Source of the DNA: CAWAMR01 sp963783095
Lineage (GTDB): Bacteria; Planctomycetota; Planctomycetia; Gemmatales; Gemmataceae
Length of the DNA: 64,000 nt
NCBI GenBank assembly: GCA_963783095.1
Contig: CAWAMR010000020.1
Coordinates: 186,001 to 250,000, forward strand
Reading direction: 5' to 3'
A model generated the notes under the pieces. It had not been told where the DNA came from. It ran no database searches and worked only from the letters and a program-made list of their open reading frames with translations. A program made the translations under genes and the position numbers. Positions 9,836 to 21,803 of this stretch are shown one piece after another. Numbering within the stretch: the first letter of the stretch is position 1; the number at the start of each line of letters is the position of its first letter.

Positions 9836-12800
9836 TTACAACCGCCGAACCACCCAGATCAGCACCCAGGTGCCCCTTATCGCCACACCCAATAGAGTCA
9901 ACGTCAGTAGTACCACGCCCTGCGGAGAGTGAAATGACGCTGCACCGATGATGCCGACCATGGCCAGTTGTTCAGGACGGGTCGAACGTCTCATGAGCAG
10001 GAGCAGCCCGGAAAATATGCCCACGGCCACGGCAATCACCAGCGCCGGCAGCCAGCGCGTCCGCCAGGAGTCTGAGGGCCGTTCCTGAAGTTGAAGGGAG
10101 AGAAGATGTTCTGTCGGCGACAGAATGTATCGAACCGGGGTGCCGCGCTGGAAAGCGTCAACACAAGGCAATTGTTGAAATCCCCAGTCTCGGATCGATC
10201 CGGTCCTGCCGGCTTCGGCACGTGGATGTTCCGCGCGTAGGACCAGGGCACGATCTCGTAACTGTTTGGCGCGTTCCGACAGTGAACGGCCATCTGCCGT
10301 TCGTTCCTCCCCGGCCGAGGGTTTCCCCGCGAGTTGTGCCTCGCCGATGCGAATCCACCCCAGAGCCTGGCCCACGGCACGGGACAATCCTTCTTCCGAG
10401 ATCGGGAACCCCTTGGTCTCGCCGGCAATTCCCAGGTAGAGTTTCGGCGCGCTCCAGATCGAGGTCGGCGGCAGAAACCGATTCCATCCCAGTTGCCATC
10501 ATCCCTTGCGGCAACTCGATCGTCCAGAGAGTCCGATCGATCGGTAAACGCCCGGCAACACCAGAAAAAATGGGCGTCTCCCACGCTGGCGTCGATCGAC
10601 GCCAGACCATTTGCAGTATTCGATATCCTCCCTCTGCCGGCAGCGCCAGCGCCATCGAGCGTTTGGCCGCACCCGGGTTCACCTCGATACCGTCCAGGAG
10701 CGCTCCCTCGATCGTACTTCCATCACCCACATCCACTTGAATTTCCAGGGGGCCGGTGTGCAATACCTCAAAGGATCCGCGATAGGTCCAGTGGTCTGCG
10801 TGCGGAGCGGCTTGAAGATCGGCCAGCGCGATCCGGACGGGACGCCAGAGTTGCCGAGTTGTCGGCGCTGCCAAAATCGACAACTCACCGGAAGCATCCT
10901 GCTGTTTCCAAATGCTTCCAGGTTTGGGGAGCAGCTTTTGAGTCGTCGGGTCCGATCGATTCAGCTGAAGAAACTGCTTCGCCTTGAGCACCTGTAGTTC
11001 GGAACCGACCAGCGCAATCCGATGCTCGAAATGCGGGACGGCTAAAGCATCCTGCGTGACGGCAATGTCCGGCAAGACGAGTTCGGTCATCTGCAAAATG
11101 GGCCGTTGAAGAGTCAAAACCATCTTGAGGTGATCTTGTGTGTGTGGTGCCACTTCCACGGTCCACGATTGTTCTTCCTTGTGCATCATCGAATCGACGA
11201 TGCGACAACTGGGCGGAACCTCAAGCGACGCGGTCATTCCCTGCGATCGACCGGCATGAATCGTCAGCGCGTGCGGTCTTTCCTTCCGCAATGAAACATC
11301 GAGTTCCGACCGAATCAACAGAGTACTTTCCTTGATCTGGACCGTGCTGAGCATGTCGAATAAGGCGTCGCGCTGGGGTGTTCGAACAACGACGCGGAGG
11401 CCGTCGAATGGACGAGCCAGTTGAATCGCAGTTTCCCGAGGCGATTGCGGATTGACCGGCCGACCGATCTGTTCGAGGCGTTCGACGGAGGCCGTCAAAC
11501 CTTCAGGCACCACGAGCCGAACGGTGGTATCCTGAATAGCCACGCTGCTGAGTCGAATGCCGGGAAGATCCACCGCGATGGTTTCGGGCGGGTTGGCCTG
11601 GCCGGCCATCGAACCATTAAAGACAAGGTGAACTTCCTTCGCGGGTTGTTTGAGCCAGACTTGCACCCGGTTGGCCGTGCGCATCCAGCGCTCGACATTC
11701 ACGCCGCGCACCATGTGAATTTTCACCGACTGGGAGATGTCCCATTCGGCTAGAGAAAGGGGTTCCTTCGAAGCCGAATATCGAAGATCGCCGCGCACGT
11801 TCCAGCGCTGCGGATCGAGCCACCACACCAGTTCCGCCGTGCCCGTACCCGCCGCCGGGACCGGCTTCAGCACGAGGCGAAGGTAGTCGTCCCGCTCGGA
11901 AAGAACGCGATACGCCCGCGTCACTGCAAGAGGACTCTTTTCTTCATTGATCCGTTTCCAGGTCTCGTCCAGAAACACGGCAGCAGAAAGATCGGTCAGT
12001 CCATTCCGCGCCGGCTCGCCGACTGTTTCCAAGCCGGATAGACGATAGGCCACACGCCCCTGGCTCTCGATCACGTTCAGCGCGGCGGCAAAGCGCAATT
12101 CGGGGCGAGAGGGCAAGGGTCGAAGCGGAACCAGTTCCAGCACCATCCGAACCGATCCGGAAAGAGCTGAGTGCAGGTCGACCGTCAGAGTGCGGTAACT
12201 TCCAGGCTCCGATTCCGGGGCAAGGTGCCAGTCCTTGATCCAGGCCGGCAGCGGAGTTGGTGCCGGCGCATCGGGCCGAACTTCCAGCCGGGCGACTTCC
12301 AAACCTTTCGGAACAGCAACGCGGAATCGAGTAACGCCTTCTTGACTGATGCGATAATCGAGCACGGAAAGTAAGGATGCGCTGCTTGGCCGAATATCCC
12401 ACACCGAAGCATGCTGAACCCGTACCTGTGCAACGGAGGCTGCGCCCGGCTCGCGCCAGCGCAGGTAGACCTGACGGGTTCGCCCCAAATCGGTACGGAG
12501 TTCTCTGCCCTGAGCGAGAAACTGTTGGATGCCGCGCCAGTTCACGGCCTGAAACCCTTCAATGTCTCCTGGAACCGTGAAACGAAGATCGCTCTGGAGC
12601 ACTTCCGGAACTCCAAAACGAGCTTCTCGTTCCGAGCCTGAGCCGTTTACCTTCACCTCGAATTTGAGATCGAGCCGATCCTCCCCACGCTTGTCGAAGG
12701 TGAACCGATAGCGATCGGGTCCATCGGTTTGAATGTCCCCCGGAGCACCACCGAGCAGCGCCTTTTGGATCTTAATCCCCGGCAGAAGCAAGCTCAGTTC

Positions 12801-13124
12801 CGCCGAATCGACGAAGGAGCGGACGTAAAAGCGGGCCTCGACTTCGATCGTAGATTTGCCTTCAAACCATCCCTTATATTCCGCTCGCGTGATCACCGCG
12901 CTCGGCAGCGGCAGTTTTCGTTCTTTGGCCTGAGCAAGCCGATCGAGCAGATCGGGAGGAACGAGAACGGTTTTGGGTTCCAGCGCATCGCCGGCCGGGG
13001 CAACCAGGAAAACGGTCACGGGTTCAGGAGCAGCGGCATGGGTGGGAAGTGCAAACAGGGCGATCATCCCAACCGCGGCTCCAAGACCCGAAGCCGATGG
13101 TCTTTTCCGGGTGGAGGGTCGCAA
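9836..13124 (-). CDS. Large exported membrane-anchored protein, third of a triad (one frameshift)
   Basis: Not recognised. About 1,096 residues. A TTG at 13122-13124 gives a plausible signal peptide (MRPSTRKRPSASGLG..., hydrophobic AAVGMIALFALPTHAAA). Then comes PVTVFLVAPAGDALEPKTV, a short helix (LLDRLAQAKERK), the region ITRAEYKGWFEGKSTIEVEA, and some 800 residues of alternating short hydrophobic stretches consistent with beta-sandwich domains. Near 10440 the frame shifts; the continuation LYLGIAGETKGFPISEEGLS ends with two hydrophobic segments (LVIAVAVGIFSGLLLLM and VVLLTLTLLGVAI) and a basic tail. It overlaps the upstream gene by about 61 bases. Likely periplasmic bulk with a C-terminal anchor. 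Confidence 0.7.
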
Positions 13125-16100
13125 AAGTTGCGTTCGATCATCGGTGAGCGAGCGCGGTAGCTCGTGCCGCGCCAGGTCGCCAGCACCGCCACCAGCAATC
13201 CCGCCAACATGGGACCAACCGCAATACCGCGCAAAGACTGAGGCAGGATATTCAGCAACAGTCCGGCCCCAGCCAGCCAGACCGCAATCATGATTATCCC
13301 GGAGCGTCCAACCCGTCCCACCAGAAGGATTGCGATAGCAGTAAACACCCCGGCAAGGGTCCAGCCAAGCATTTGCCAGGAGTTCACGTATACAATTCGG
13401 ATGGCAGGCGATTCCTGCGCGATCGATTCCCAGGTCGTCCAACCCGCTTCTTCCGGAATGAACGGGCTTGCAGACTCATTCGCCCGCGCTGACCTTCCAT
13501 TTTCCATCCAGTCCCCGACCGTCCGAAATCGAGACGAAAAATCGTGGCCGTTCTTGACCGCTTCCTGCAAGGCATCCGTGATCGAACCTGGCAACCGATG
13601 ACGATCGCGCGCTTCGGAGTGCCACTTGCTCAATGTTCGCGGTGTCGTCAATACCGCTCCGAAGGAACCTCTGACAGCGATCAGTCCCAGCGGTTCCAAA
13701 GCAGGCAAACCATTCACGACGGGAACGACACGAGTCGGAGTGATCCCCAGTTCCGATAGCGCATCAATGTCGAGTATCATCGCCGTCGACTGAGAGGCGA
13801 GTTGCAGCACCGTCTGTTGAAATGTCCTCGCTGGTGCTGCTGCGGTCGAGCTCGATGCCCGGCCCCCGACCGATTCGACATCGCCGGCGGCAACATTGTC
13901 CTGAGTGAATGTGTCGAGCCAGGAGTGGGGCAACGCCCAGGGAAGTCGGGTCGCCGGGTCCGCGCCACCGGGCCAACGGAAAAGACCTTCCGATGACACC
14001 GGCAACACACCCGGACCAAGGTGCCAGATGCGGCGGACGGCTGGGAATGGAACCGGCAATGTGGGCAAGGGACTTTCCAGGATCGTCAAAAGAGAACCCG
14101 AGGTCGGCGGCAGGCTATAGATGATTTCGATCGTCCGCCATTCGCTGCCGGCAGGAACAGGTAAGCGACATTCCACACCTGCGCCGTTGGCGTAAACATG
14201 CCAATTCGCCGCATCCACGGCTTGACCCTCGATGGTCGCACCTTCGATGGATGTCCCTTCGGGAAACTGAATCGGCAGGAAGCGCATTTCCGATGGGCGG
14301 ATCCGGAATCTTAGGCGGCAATGTCGTGTTCCGGATCGATCCGCGCTGGTCGTGAGACTGGCCCCATCCAGTCCGGGTAACGCCGGTACGGCCCGAGCTT
14401 CCTTCCGGATCAAGGTCAGGCCGATCGGTCCGGCCCCGTGATGAAACGTGGGATATTGCGATGATCGCGCAGTGGCGGGAGTCAGGCCGGCGGACTGCCA
14501 TTCGATCCCGGACCCAGGTGGTATCGCAAGGGTGATTTCGCCGTGCAATTCGGTCGCGTCAATCGTTTGAAACAGCGGTATGGCTTGAGTGTTGGCCGGC
14601 TCGATGCAGATCATCCCCGCAGCGGCCCCGGCCAGCCCGGCGAGTCCGGGAACTTCCGCGATGGGCCGAATCGGACGTTTGATTGTCGCGGTCAGTTCCA
14701 CCGTGACCGGTTGGTCCAACGGACGGGCAAAGGTCACTTGCCACCACTCATCGGTTCGCGGTGTCGCGGCACGCATGGCGCTATCGAGTCCATTGGTTCC
14801 TCCCAGTCCCGCGAGGATGGCGAACGGGGACTGCGGGAGACGATGCACGGAAGTAACGGGGTTATTCCCGGAAATGGTTTTGCAGAGCACGACGTCGGTC
14901 ATGGGAACCCACGTAACCAGGGTTAGATTCCTTAAACCGCTTACATCAGGCCGAAGCTGAAGGCGAGTGGTCGTTTCGGCCCGGCCTTCGACTCGATAGA
15001 CACGAGTATCACTGACGATTTTCAACCTGGGCGACCCCAAACGCAACTGAAGCTTACCCGTCGGTGCCGAACCAATATAGGAATAGCGCCAGGTGTTTCG
15101 TCCTCCCCTGATTGATGGCAGGATCGGTCCTTTTAACTCAGACTCCGGCATGGGCTGCGGTCCGAGGGCTTGGAAAGCAGGACTTACGCGCACGGTCAAG
15201 GTGCCGCTGCGTTGACTGGCACCCACTGGTATCACGTCGGGGAACGCCAGCGCTACACCGCTTTGTTTGCTCGGATCGAAACCGCGTTGGGTCAGATGCA
15301 AAATCATGTCCAGTTCACTACCCGCCGGCAAGGGCCGAAGCAGATCGATGAACACCTGAGCGTCCGGCCCGCGCTGTAAGCTCCAGGGCGGTGAACTATC
15401 GAGGTCTGCCCCGACAATGCGGCTCCAGATCCCAACCTGCCGGGATGCGGAAGGGAATATGACCCACCACGCCGTGCAGAACTTCCAGTTTCATGGCCGA
15501 CGCAAGAGAAGATCGTTCCGGAGTGATACTCCAGACGGCATCCTGGCGAACCGCATATTCGCTGCCTGCGAGCTGGAATTTGCAGCGTGGGCGCGTATCG
15601 ACGGAACCGTCGGCGGAGATGCCGGACTGAAGGCTCAACGTCTCAACGCGATCGGTGGCGATCTCACGTTTCAAAAGGCGAAAACTTCCAGGTTTCCAGT
15701 CATACAACTGCAACTCGGGAACGATCCGAAGTTCGAGCCGTTCGGGACCGGCGATGCTGTCGGCAAGTTTAATCCCGGGACTGGTCCACCCCAAGGGGCG
15801 GCTGGCCTGGATCGGCGCGGAGCCGATGATTCGCAACTGGCCGCCGCCGGCCGGCTCGCGCAAGTGGATCAATAAACGATTCGGGCGGGAATCGCGTTTC
15901 CAGCTTTCGAGATTCAACACATTCACTTCAGTGGGAACCCAGTCGGGATCGTGCTCGACCACCAAATCGGTCACACCGCCGTGCAGCGCCTCAAATTCAA
16001 TCTGGGATTGCGTAAAAACGACAGCTGGGTGAACTTCCTGGACCGTGACAATCGAACGAGTGCGAATTGGGTTCGTCCGCTGAGTCTTGCCGCGCGGCCG

Positions 16101-16871
16101 GAGGAACAACTCCAGATGGTTTAATCCTCCGAAGGCAACGTGCCAGGTTTGCGTGCTGGAAGCGGGAATGGGAAAAGGACCCGTCAGTAACGCTTCGCCT
16201 TGAGAGAGAAAGGGCATCCAGTCGCGCGGTAATTCGAGGTCGAGAGATGCTTGCGGACAGGAAGGTGTTGCGAGATCGAAGCGCAGTTCAACCGGCGTTG
16301 GAATGCCGCGAGCAGACCAGTCGAATACCAGGCGACTATCGCTGGGTTGTTCGAGAAGAAGACCGAACCGATTGGGGTTTTGCACATCCAGTCCGGAAAA
16401 AACGCCAACTCGATTGTCCGACCAGCGCGGACGCTGAACCGCAAGTTGCATACCATCCACCGGCAAAATGGCTGGACTGCTTCCTCCCGGATGAATCTTC
16501 CATTCAGCAGTTCCGGTCAGCCCGTTGTCCTCCAGGCTGGTGTTGAGTAATTGGGCCCGGTAGTGCATCTCCAGAAGGCGAGGCTCCTCGCGTGCAACTT
16601 TCTGTGCTTTTGCCGCCGCGCGGACGCGCTCTTCAAATTCCGCCACCGGCAACTGCACCAGAACGCCTTGCTTGACGCGCTCGAGTTCCTTGGCCAGCCG
16701 ATCGCCGGATAAGAGGAGCCGACGAATCGGGAACGGGTCGGCCAATGTTGCATCGGCAGGTGATTTTGGGATAGGGGGATCGGCAGCGTGTGCTGAAAGC
16801 AGGAGCGCTGTTCCCATAGCGGACATCAGGATGATGCCGCCAAGGTATCGGTTTATCGAAGAGCAGCGCAT
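13064..16871 (-). CDS. Large exported membrane-anchored protein, second of a triad (one frameshift)
   Basis: Not recognised. About 1,269 residues after joining two frames near 15420, where GWDLEP changes to SRIVGADLDSSPPWSLQRGP. The N-terminus MRCSSINRYLGGIILMSAMG is a signal peptide ending in ALLLSAHAAD. A helix (LAKELERVKQGVL) and a YRAQLLNTSLEDNGLTGTAE segment follow, then a long beta-rich region including IEGATIEGQAVDAANWHVYA. The C-terminus has three hydrophobic helices (LGWTLAGVFTAIAILLV, IIMIAVWLAGAGLLLNIL and GPMLAGLLVAVLATW) and a short polar tail. It begins 12 bases after the previous gene ends and overlaps the next; clearly one transcription unit. Same domain order as its neighbours. 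Confidence 0.72.
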
Positions 16872-16883
16872 AGAGTTCTCGGA

Positions 16884-19800
16884 CTAGCCATTGGCCCACG
16901 GTTCGTCCGCAGGTGAATCGATCGTCGATGCTTCCCGGGTGGCGGGGCGATTGTTCGCCGAACGAAGCATCGAGGAGCCTAAGTCTTGACGAAAGCCCGG
17001 GAGTCGAGCTAGTCGGCGCTGGTAGCGCCACACAACAAATCGCTGAATGCCCAGAATCGTCAACAACACCAGGATGCCGGGGATTCCCGCGGACAAAAGC
17101 TGACCGGTCAATTGCGTCCAGGTAAATCCGATGACGACTCCCAGCGCAGCCAGCAGGGCCAAAATCACTCCCACCGTTCGTTGGACACACCGCGACAATC
17201 CCAGACCCACGGCCAGCACCAAGAGCGACACCACCAGTATCAAGGCAGTCTGGGGAACGACGATGACGCGCAGCGCATCCCAGTTCCCTTGCCGGGCCGT
17301 GATGCCAGGCTCCCCGAAATCCCAGCCATGCTCATTGCCCTCTTCCGGCTCAATTCCTGAAGCGATCCACTGATCCAACTCGCCGGTGCTTCGTGCTGCT
17401 ACCGGCATTGGCAAACCATTGCGCATCGACCAGCGCTCTTCAAACGATGCCCCCCCAGCGACAGGGCAACCGAGCGTGGCGGTAGTGCCACGGCCCATCG
17501 GATCACCCCGATCGCCACCGGGCCGCGCGGCCGGGGGGCGAACCAGCGTGTCGTCCAGGCCGAGATTCCATCAACGCGGGCCAACGGAACGCGATAGCGA
17601 AGCTCGATGAGTGCCCCAACTCCCTCTTGCCAAACCGGAAGTTGGACGCGGATAATCCGCGTTCGCTCGTTTTCCGCCACGGCTTCGCGAATCTCATCGG
17701 GCCTGCCATCGAGAAATGCTTCGATATCGCTGGTTCCTGCGGGCAACTCCAATTCGAGCGAGCGCGTCGTCCACTTTCGTAACGCCAGCTGGGTGCGATA
17801 GCGCTGCATGTTGTCCAGTTGTTGTCCCTGAATGAGCACTCGATCGATCCAGACATTCGTCGCCGATTTGCCGACCGAGGGATCCACGGGGTTGAGCTGC
17901 ACGTGCAACGGCACCGCTGTGCCGGCGGAGCGCAGAACCAAGAGCGGCAATGTCTTGCGATCGGGCAGCACTTCCAGCGCTAATTCCTGCCAGCCTGCTT
18001 CTCGCACGACCGGCAGAAAAGTACTTTCTGCGTTCGGGTCTCGCCAGAATCGCACCCGGCTTTCCCAGTTGCTGACCGCGTCCATCCAGACGAGCGGAAT
18101 CGTTGGGGTGGTTGAGTCGATCGTAAACGAATAATTCCATTGCAAAACGAGTTCACGCCCCGAATCGCCGGGAATCGCGATCGACCATTCCGTCGGGCTG
18201 ATCGGTTCGATCGCCCCCGGTGTTACGGTGATGCCCGCGACCGCTCCCGACGTCCGGAAGCGCAATTTCTTGGGCGGTTTCTCAGCAAAACTGAGCCGGA
18301 CTTGTTGCGCGGATCTTCCCAGTCGATCGCCAAGATAGATGTCTGCAATGCTCTCGACTCGAATATCGGGGCGATGTACGTGCCAGGATAGCACTACCTG
18401 TGCCGCAGGCAGAGCGAGCGCAACGGCGAGCAATTCGGGTCGATCGGGATTGGCTACCAGCGGGTAAACCCAGGTTCCCAGGCGATCGCCCAGCCATTCC
18501 CGCGCAGATGCCCGCAAGTCGAAGCCGTCCGGAACGCCGACGGAGATTTGCGTCTCGCCTTCGTTGCTGCCCAGCACGCGCGGCAACGAAATCGTCGATT
18601 CCTGGGACTGGGCAACGAACGGGTAGTCGATTTCAATCGTCAACGAAAAAGGAGTTCGTTCGGTCCCGGCTAACCAGAGCCGTTTTGCCTGCCGGCCGGA
18701 ACCCAGTTCCCGCAAGGTCGAGACGCTCTCCACTCTCTTTTCCTTCCCGGCACTGACCAGAACCGAGGAAGGAACTTCCAGATCCAGATGCGCCACTTCC
18801 GTCCGGATCGGCACGACGTTGATTTCCGTCTTGAGCCGCCAGCCCGATTCGATCCATTGCAACGCATGTCGAACGTGGGTTTGAATTCCGCCGACGGCTC
18901 CGCGAACTTCCAGTTTCAATGGGGCGTTCCAGCTTTTGTTGGGGCCTTGCGGTAAAGCCTTGTAGCGATACTGAAACATCACGTCGGAATTGGGATCGGT
19001 GGGACCATCCAGCCGGTGCGTATCCGGCTCAGGGATCGGCTGGACGCGAATGTGCAACGGCGACTTGATCAAAATCGTACCGGACTGTTTCGGGACATCG
19101 ATCACCGCAAATGGTCCCACCGGAAAAACGGTCGTCGTCTTGGGATCATTTCCCTTGGGGCGAGGGATGCGACCGCGAATAGTAACCATCAACTCCACAA
19201 CATTCGGCTCCGCAAATTCAATGCGCCAGACCGGCTGATTGGAATCGCTGGGACGATAAAGCCCTTTGGGGGCCTGTTCCAGGGGCAATTCCGTGGGTTT
19301 GCTGCTTCCAAATGCGGGTGCCCGGCCCACCGAAACCTCTGCGGTCGCCGGAGCTTGAATCCGCCATTCTTTGGAGGAGCCTTTCAACTGCATCCGAACA
19401 TCGTAAAGCAGTTCGGTCTCCGTCACGTTGACGACGATTTCGGTTTGAACCGAGGTCGTTGTGTCGCGGGTCGAATCTTCCCACGAAAGTCCCAACCAGG
19501 TAATCGGTCCCAGCGCAAGCGGCTCTTTCGATGGATCCTTGGGTGGGGCAAGGCGAGCGGTATCGACGACTTCCGTCTTGGGCAAGTTGTCCGGGTTGTT
19601 TCCGATCCGCGTCGTGATACTGATTCGCTTGGTCTGTTTGAACGATTCAAAGGTTAGCGAAGTGATCGCCGACCCCGGCAACCCGAGGTCGAAACCGATT
19701 TCGCCGGTCTTCAAGATGCGGGGGACGAGCGGCAACTCGAATTCGAGATGGATGCTTTGCTGCCCTTTGGTCTCGCAGAGCGCGATCAACCCCTTGTCGG

Positions 19801-20270
19801 TAGCACTCAGAAGCGGGGTCTTTCCATCGCTGGTGGTGGCTTTGATGGTCTGCGCCTTCTGACCACCCAGGAGGACGAGGGAATTGGGATAGAGCGTGGT
19901 AACTTCGTAAGTGGCTTTGAGGAACACAACCCACTGCGATCCGCGCTGCTCCACTTTTCCCACCAATTTGCAGGAGGTTGGGACGACCGGTTTTTCGACG
20001 CCGAGTTGTCGTTTGAGGGCTTCGATCTGATCTTGCAGTTCTTTGTACTTGGCGGGAGTGAGCCGGATGGACTGCGGAATATCGAGCGCTTCGGGGTCGC
20101 CGGTAACGATGATGATGGCACCGGACGGCAATTTGAAGACGGGTGGGGCCTTCGGGATCTCCTTGGGCATCGGCTGGGCGCAAAGCGCAGAAAGAAGCGC
20201 AGAGCGTTCCCAGACACGCGAGCAGTGCAAGACGTGCCGCGAAGTGAGATCGATAATGCATCCCTGACAT
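16884..20270 (-). CDS. Large exported membrane-anchored protein, first of a triad (two frameshifts)
   Basis: Not recognised. About 1,128 residues after joining frames. The N-terminal signal peptide (MHYRSHFAARLALLACLGT, cleavage near ADAQ) is in one frame and switches near 20185 into MPKEIPKAPPVFKLPSGAII. A short coiled coil (LTPAKYKELQDQIEALKRQL) is followed by CKLVGKVEQRGSQWVVFLKA and a long beta-rich region. A second switch near 17450 leads to the C-terminus, with two to four hydrophobic helices (ALILVVSLLVLAVGLGL, VGVILALLAALGVVIGF and GIPGILVLLTILGI) and a polar tail. Either ATG at 20270 or 20261 could start it; neither has a strong ribosome site. It is the promoter-proximal gene of the triad. 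Confidence 0.72.
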
Positions 20271-20529
20271 CCCTGGTGCAAAGATCGAAGAAGACTGACA
20301 AACCAACCCAACTTATCCAGTATAACCAAATCCCGCCATCAATGCGGAGAGAGTTTTCGTCGAAGTTTTTCAGAGATCGATGATTTGCGCGAATATTCGG
20401 ATATTTCTGAATTTTATGATTGCGCGGCAAATTCTTCTCGTACGAATATACCGGCCCAAACAGTACACCGCGCTTTCCTTTCTATTTGGCCCGAATCCTG
20501 CGTCGCTTTCTCGACCGTTCTTGAGAAAT

Positions 20530-20584
20530 CGAGGCGAACGCTCCCTCACGGTCGCGGCTCTGAGGCGCGACCGTCAGAGCCGCA
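20530..20584. repeat. CACGGTCGCGGCTCTGA palindromic repeat
   Basis: CTCCCTCACGGTCGCGGCTC followed by GAGGCGCGACCGTCAGAGCC forms partially complementary arms. It abuts the 5' end of a truncated reading frame, so it may mark a past insertion or recombination point. Only one copy is seen in this window. Confidence 0.45.
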
Positions 20585-20872
20585 ACCGTTGCTGCCGAGG
20601 TCCAGCACCGTCTCGATCAGTGGAAGGCCCAGCAGAAGGGCGATCCTCCGGAAGTTCGACCGACCCGACCCAGCTTCGCCGATTTCTCCAAGCGCTTCAA
20701 GGCACTGGTCAAGGAGCAAAGCGCACCGGAGGACATCCCCTTCGCCGTGCAATGGGAGCAGATCAAGAAGAAAGTCCCGGCCCACGTCAAAGCCCTGCGC
20801 GGCAAGCTCAACGTGCCGAGAGAACGCTTCTGGACCACGGCGGAAGGGCTATATAAGACGCCAAAGTTTTGA
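20585..20872 (+). pseudogene. C-terminal remnant of an unknown gene
   Basis: An open frame of about 95 codons reading TVAAEVQHRLDQWKAQQKGD... and ending ERFWTTAEGLYKTPKF. It has convincing protein-like composition (charged helices, LVKEQSAPEDIPF) but no start codon: the frame is open upstream only to the palindrome at 20530-20584 and then meets a stop. I read it as the 3' end of a gene whose 5' part was replaced. Family not recognised. Confidence 0.5.
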
Positions 20873-20950
20873 GGAATAATGCCTGCCAGAATGGAAGTTG
20901 GAACTTCCACGTTCGGGATGCAGTACAATAAGGGTTTTGGGAGGTTTTAC

Positions 20951-21220
20951 ATGAAGACAATCGTCGATGATGCCGGACGCATTCAATTGCCCGAAAATGT
21001 GCGGGCGCAGCTGGGCGTCAAGCCCGGCGATGAAATCTTGTTGGAAGCGCATGCCGGTGAGTGGATCCTAAAATCAGCAAACTCGGCGACCGGTCTGTTA
21101 TTGGAAGGAAATGTTCTGGTGCACAGGGGCACTTGCACCTCCAACGCGACAATCGAAGAGTTGCTCGACGATGTACGCAATGATCGGTTTCGTGATTTGG
21201 CTGAAGGGCTCGGCAAATGA
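20951..21220 (+). CDS. AbrB/MazE-type antitoxin
   Basis: An 89-residue protein starting MKTIVDDAGRIQLPENVRAQ followed by LGVKPGDEILLE, the classic swapped-hairpin AbrB/SpoVT DNA-binding fold. The C-terminal part (TIEELLDDVRNDRFRDLAEG) would bind the partner toxin. The ATG at 20951 has GGGAGG just upstream; an earlier in-frame ATG at 20879 lacks one. The stop overlaps the toxin start (ATGA), as in coupled toxin-antitoxin pairs. By family knowledge it neutralises the PIN toxin and represses its own promoter; no operator was identified. Confidence 0.85.
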   Translation: MKTIVDDAGRIQLPENVRAQLGVKPGDEILLEAHAGEWILKSANSATGLLLEGNVLVHRGTCTSNATIEELLDDVRNDRFRDLAEGLGK

Positions 21221-21666
21221 AGGTGTTGATCGATACGTCCGTCCTGGTTTCAGCGATATTGCCTGACCATGTGCATCACGCCTATTCACTACCCTGGCTT
21301 GAGCGCGCCAAGGCAGGTGCTTTGGATGTTGTCGTTTCGGGACACAGCTTGGCGGAACTTTATTCCGTCCTAACCAGGCTTCCAAGAACGCCTCGCATCA
21401 GCGCAGGCGATGCGCTTCTATTGATCCAACACAACCTTTCTTCACACACCGTCGTGACGCTCACAGCCGGTGATTACATGAAACTAATTGAAGACCTCGC
21501 GCGGATAAGCATTACTGGCGGCGCTGTTTATGACGCGGTAATTGCGAAGGCTGCTGAAGTGACCGACGTCGATTTTCTGCTGACCTTGAACATCGGCCAT
21601 TTTCAGCGCGTATGGCCAAGCGGAGCGAGTCGGGTAGTGTCGCCGATTGCGATGACTCCACCCTAA
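21217..21666 (+). CDS. PIN-domain toxin, VapC-like ribonuclease
   Basis: A 149-residue single PIN domain: first acidic residue Asp6 in VLIDTSVLVSAIL, Glu47 in HSLAELYSVLTRLP, Asp106 in AVYDAVIAKAA, and the C-terminal LTLNIGHFQRVW, where Asn125 sits where many PIN proteins have Asp. By family knowledge, a Mg-dependent RNase that inhibits translation unless bound by its antitoxin. It starts at an ATG overlapping the antitoxin stop by 4 bases. The frame is intact. Asn at the fourth position is common in PIN families and does not by itself imply inactivity. Confidence 0.87.
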   Translation: MKVLIDTSVLVSAILPDHVHHAYSLPWLERAKAGALDVVVSGHSLAELYSVLTRLPRTPRISAGDALLLIQHNLSSHTVVTLTAGDYMKLIEDLARISITGGAVYDAVIAKAAEVTDVDFLLTLNIGHFQRVWPSGASRVVSPIAMTPP

Positions 21667-21803
21667 AACCGATACACGGCCTCCTGCTGAGGTCCCCTGC
21701 CGCCCAAAAGTATGCCAAAGTGTGCCAATTTTACTTTACTTCAAGAGTGAAGCATGCGACTGACGAGTGCGGTACCGAAGGAATGGCGAGCGTTGGAAGC
21801 AAC

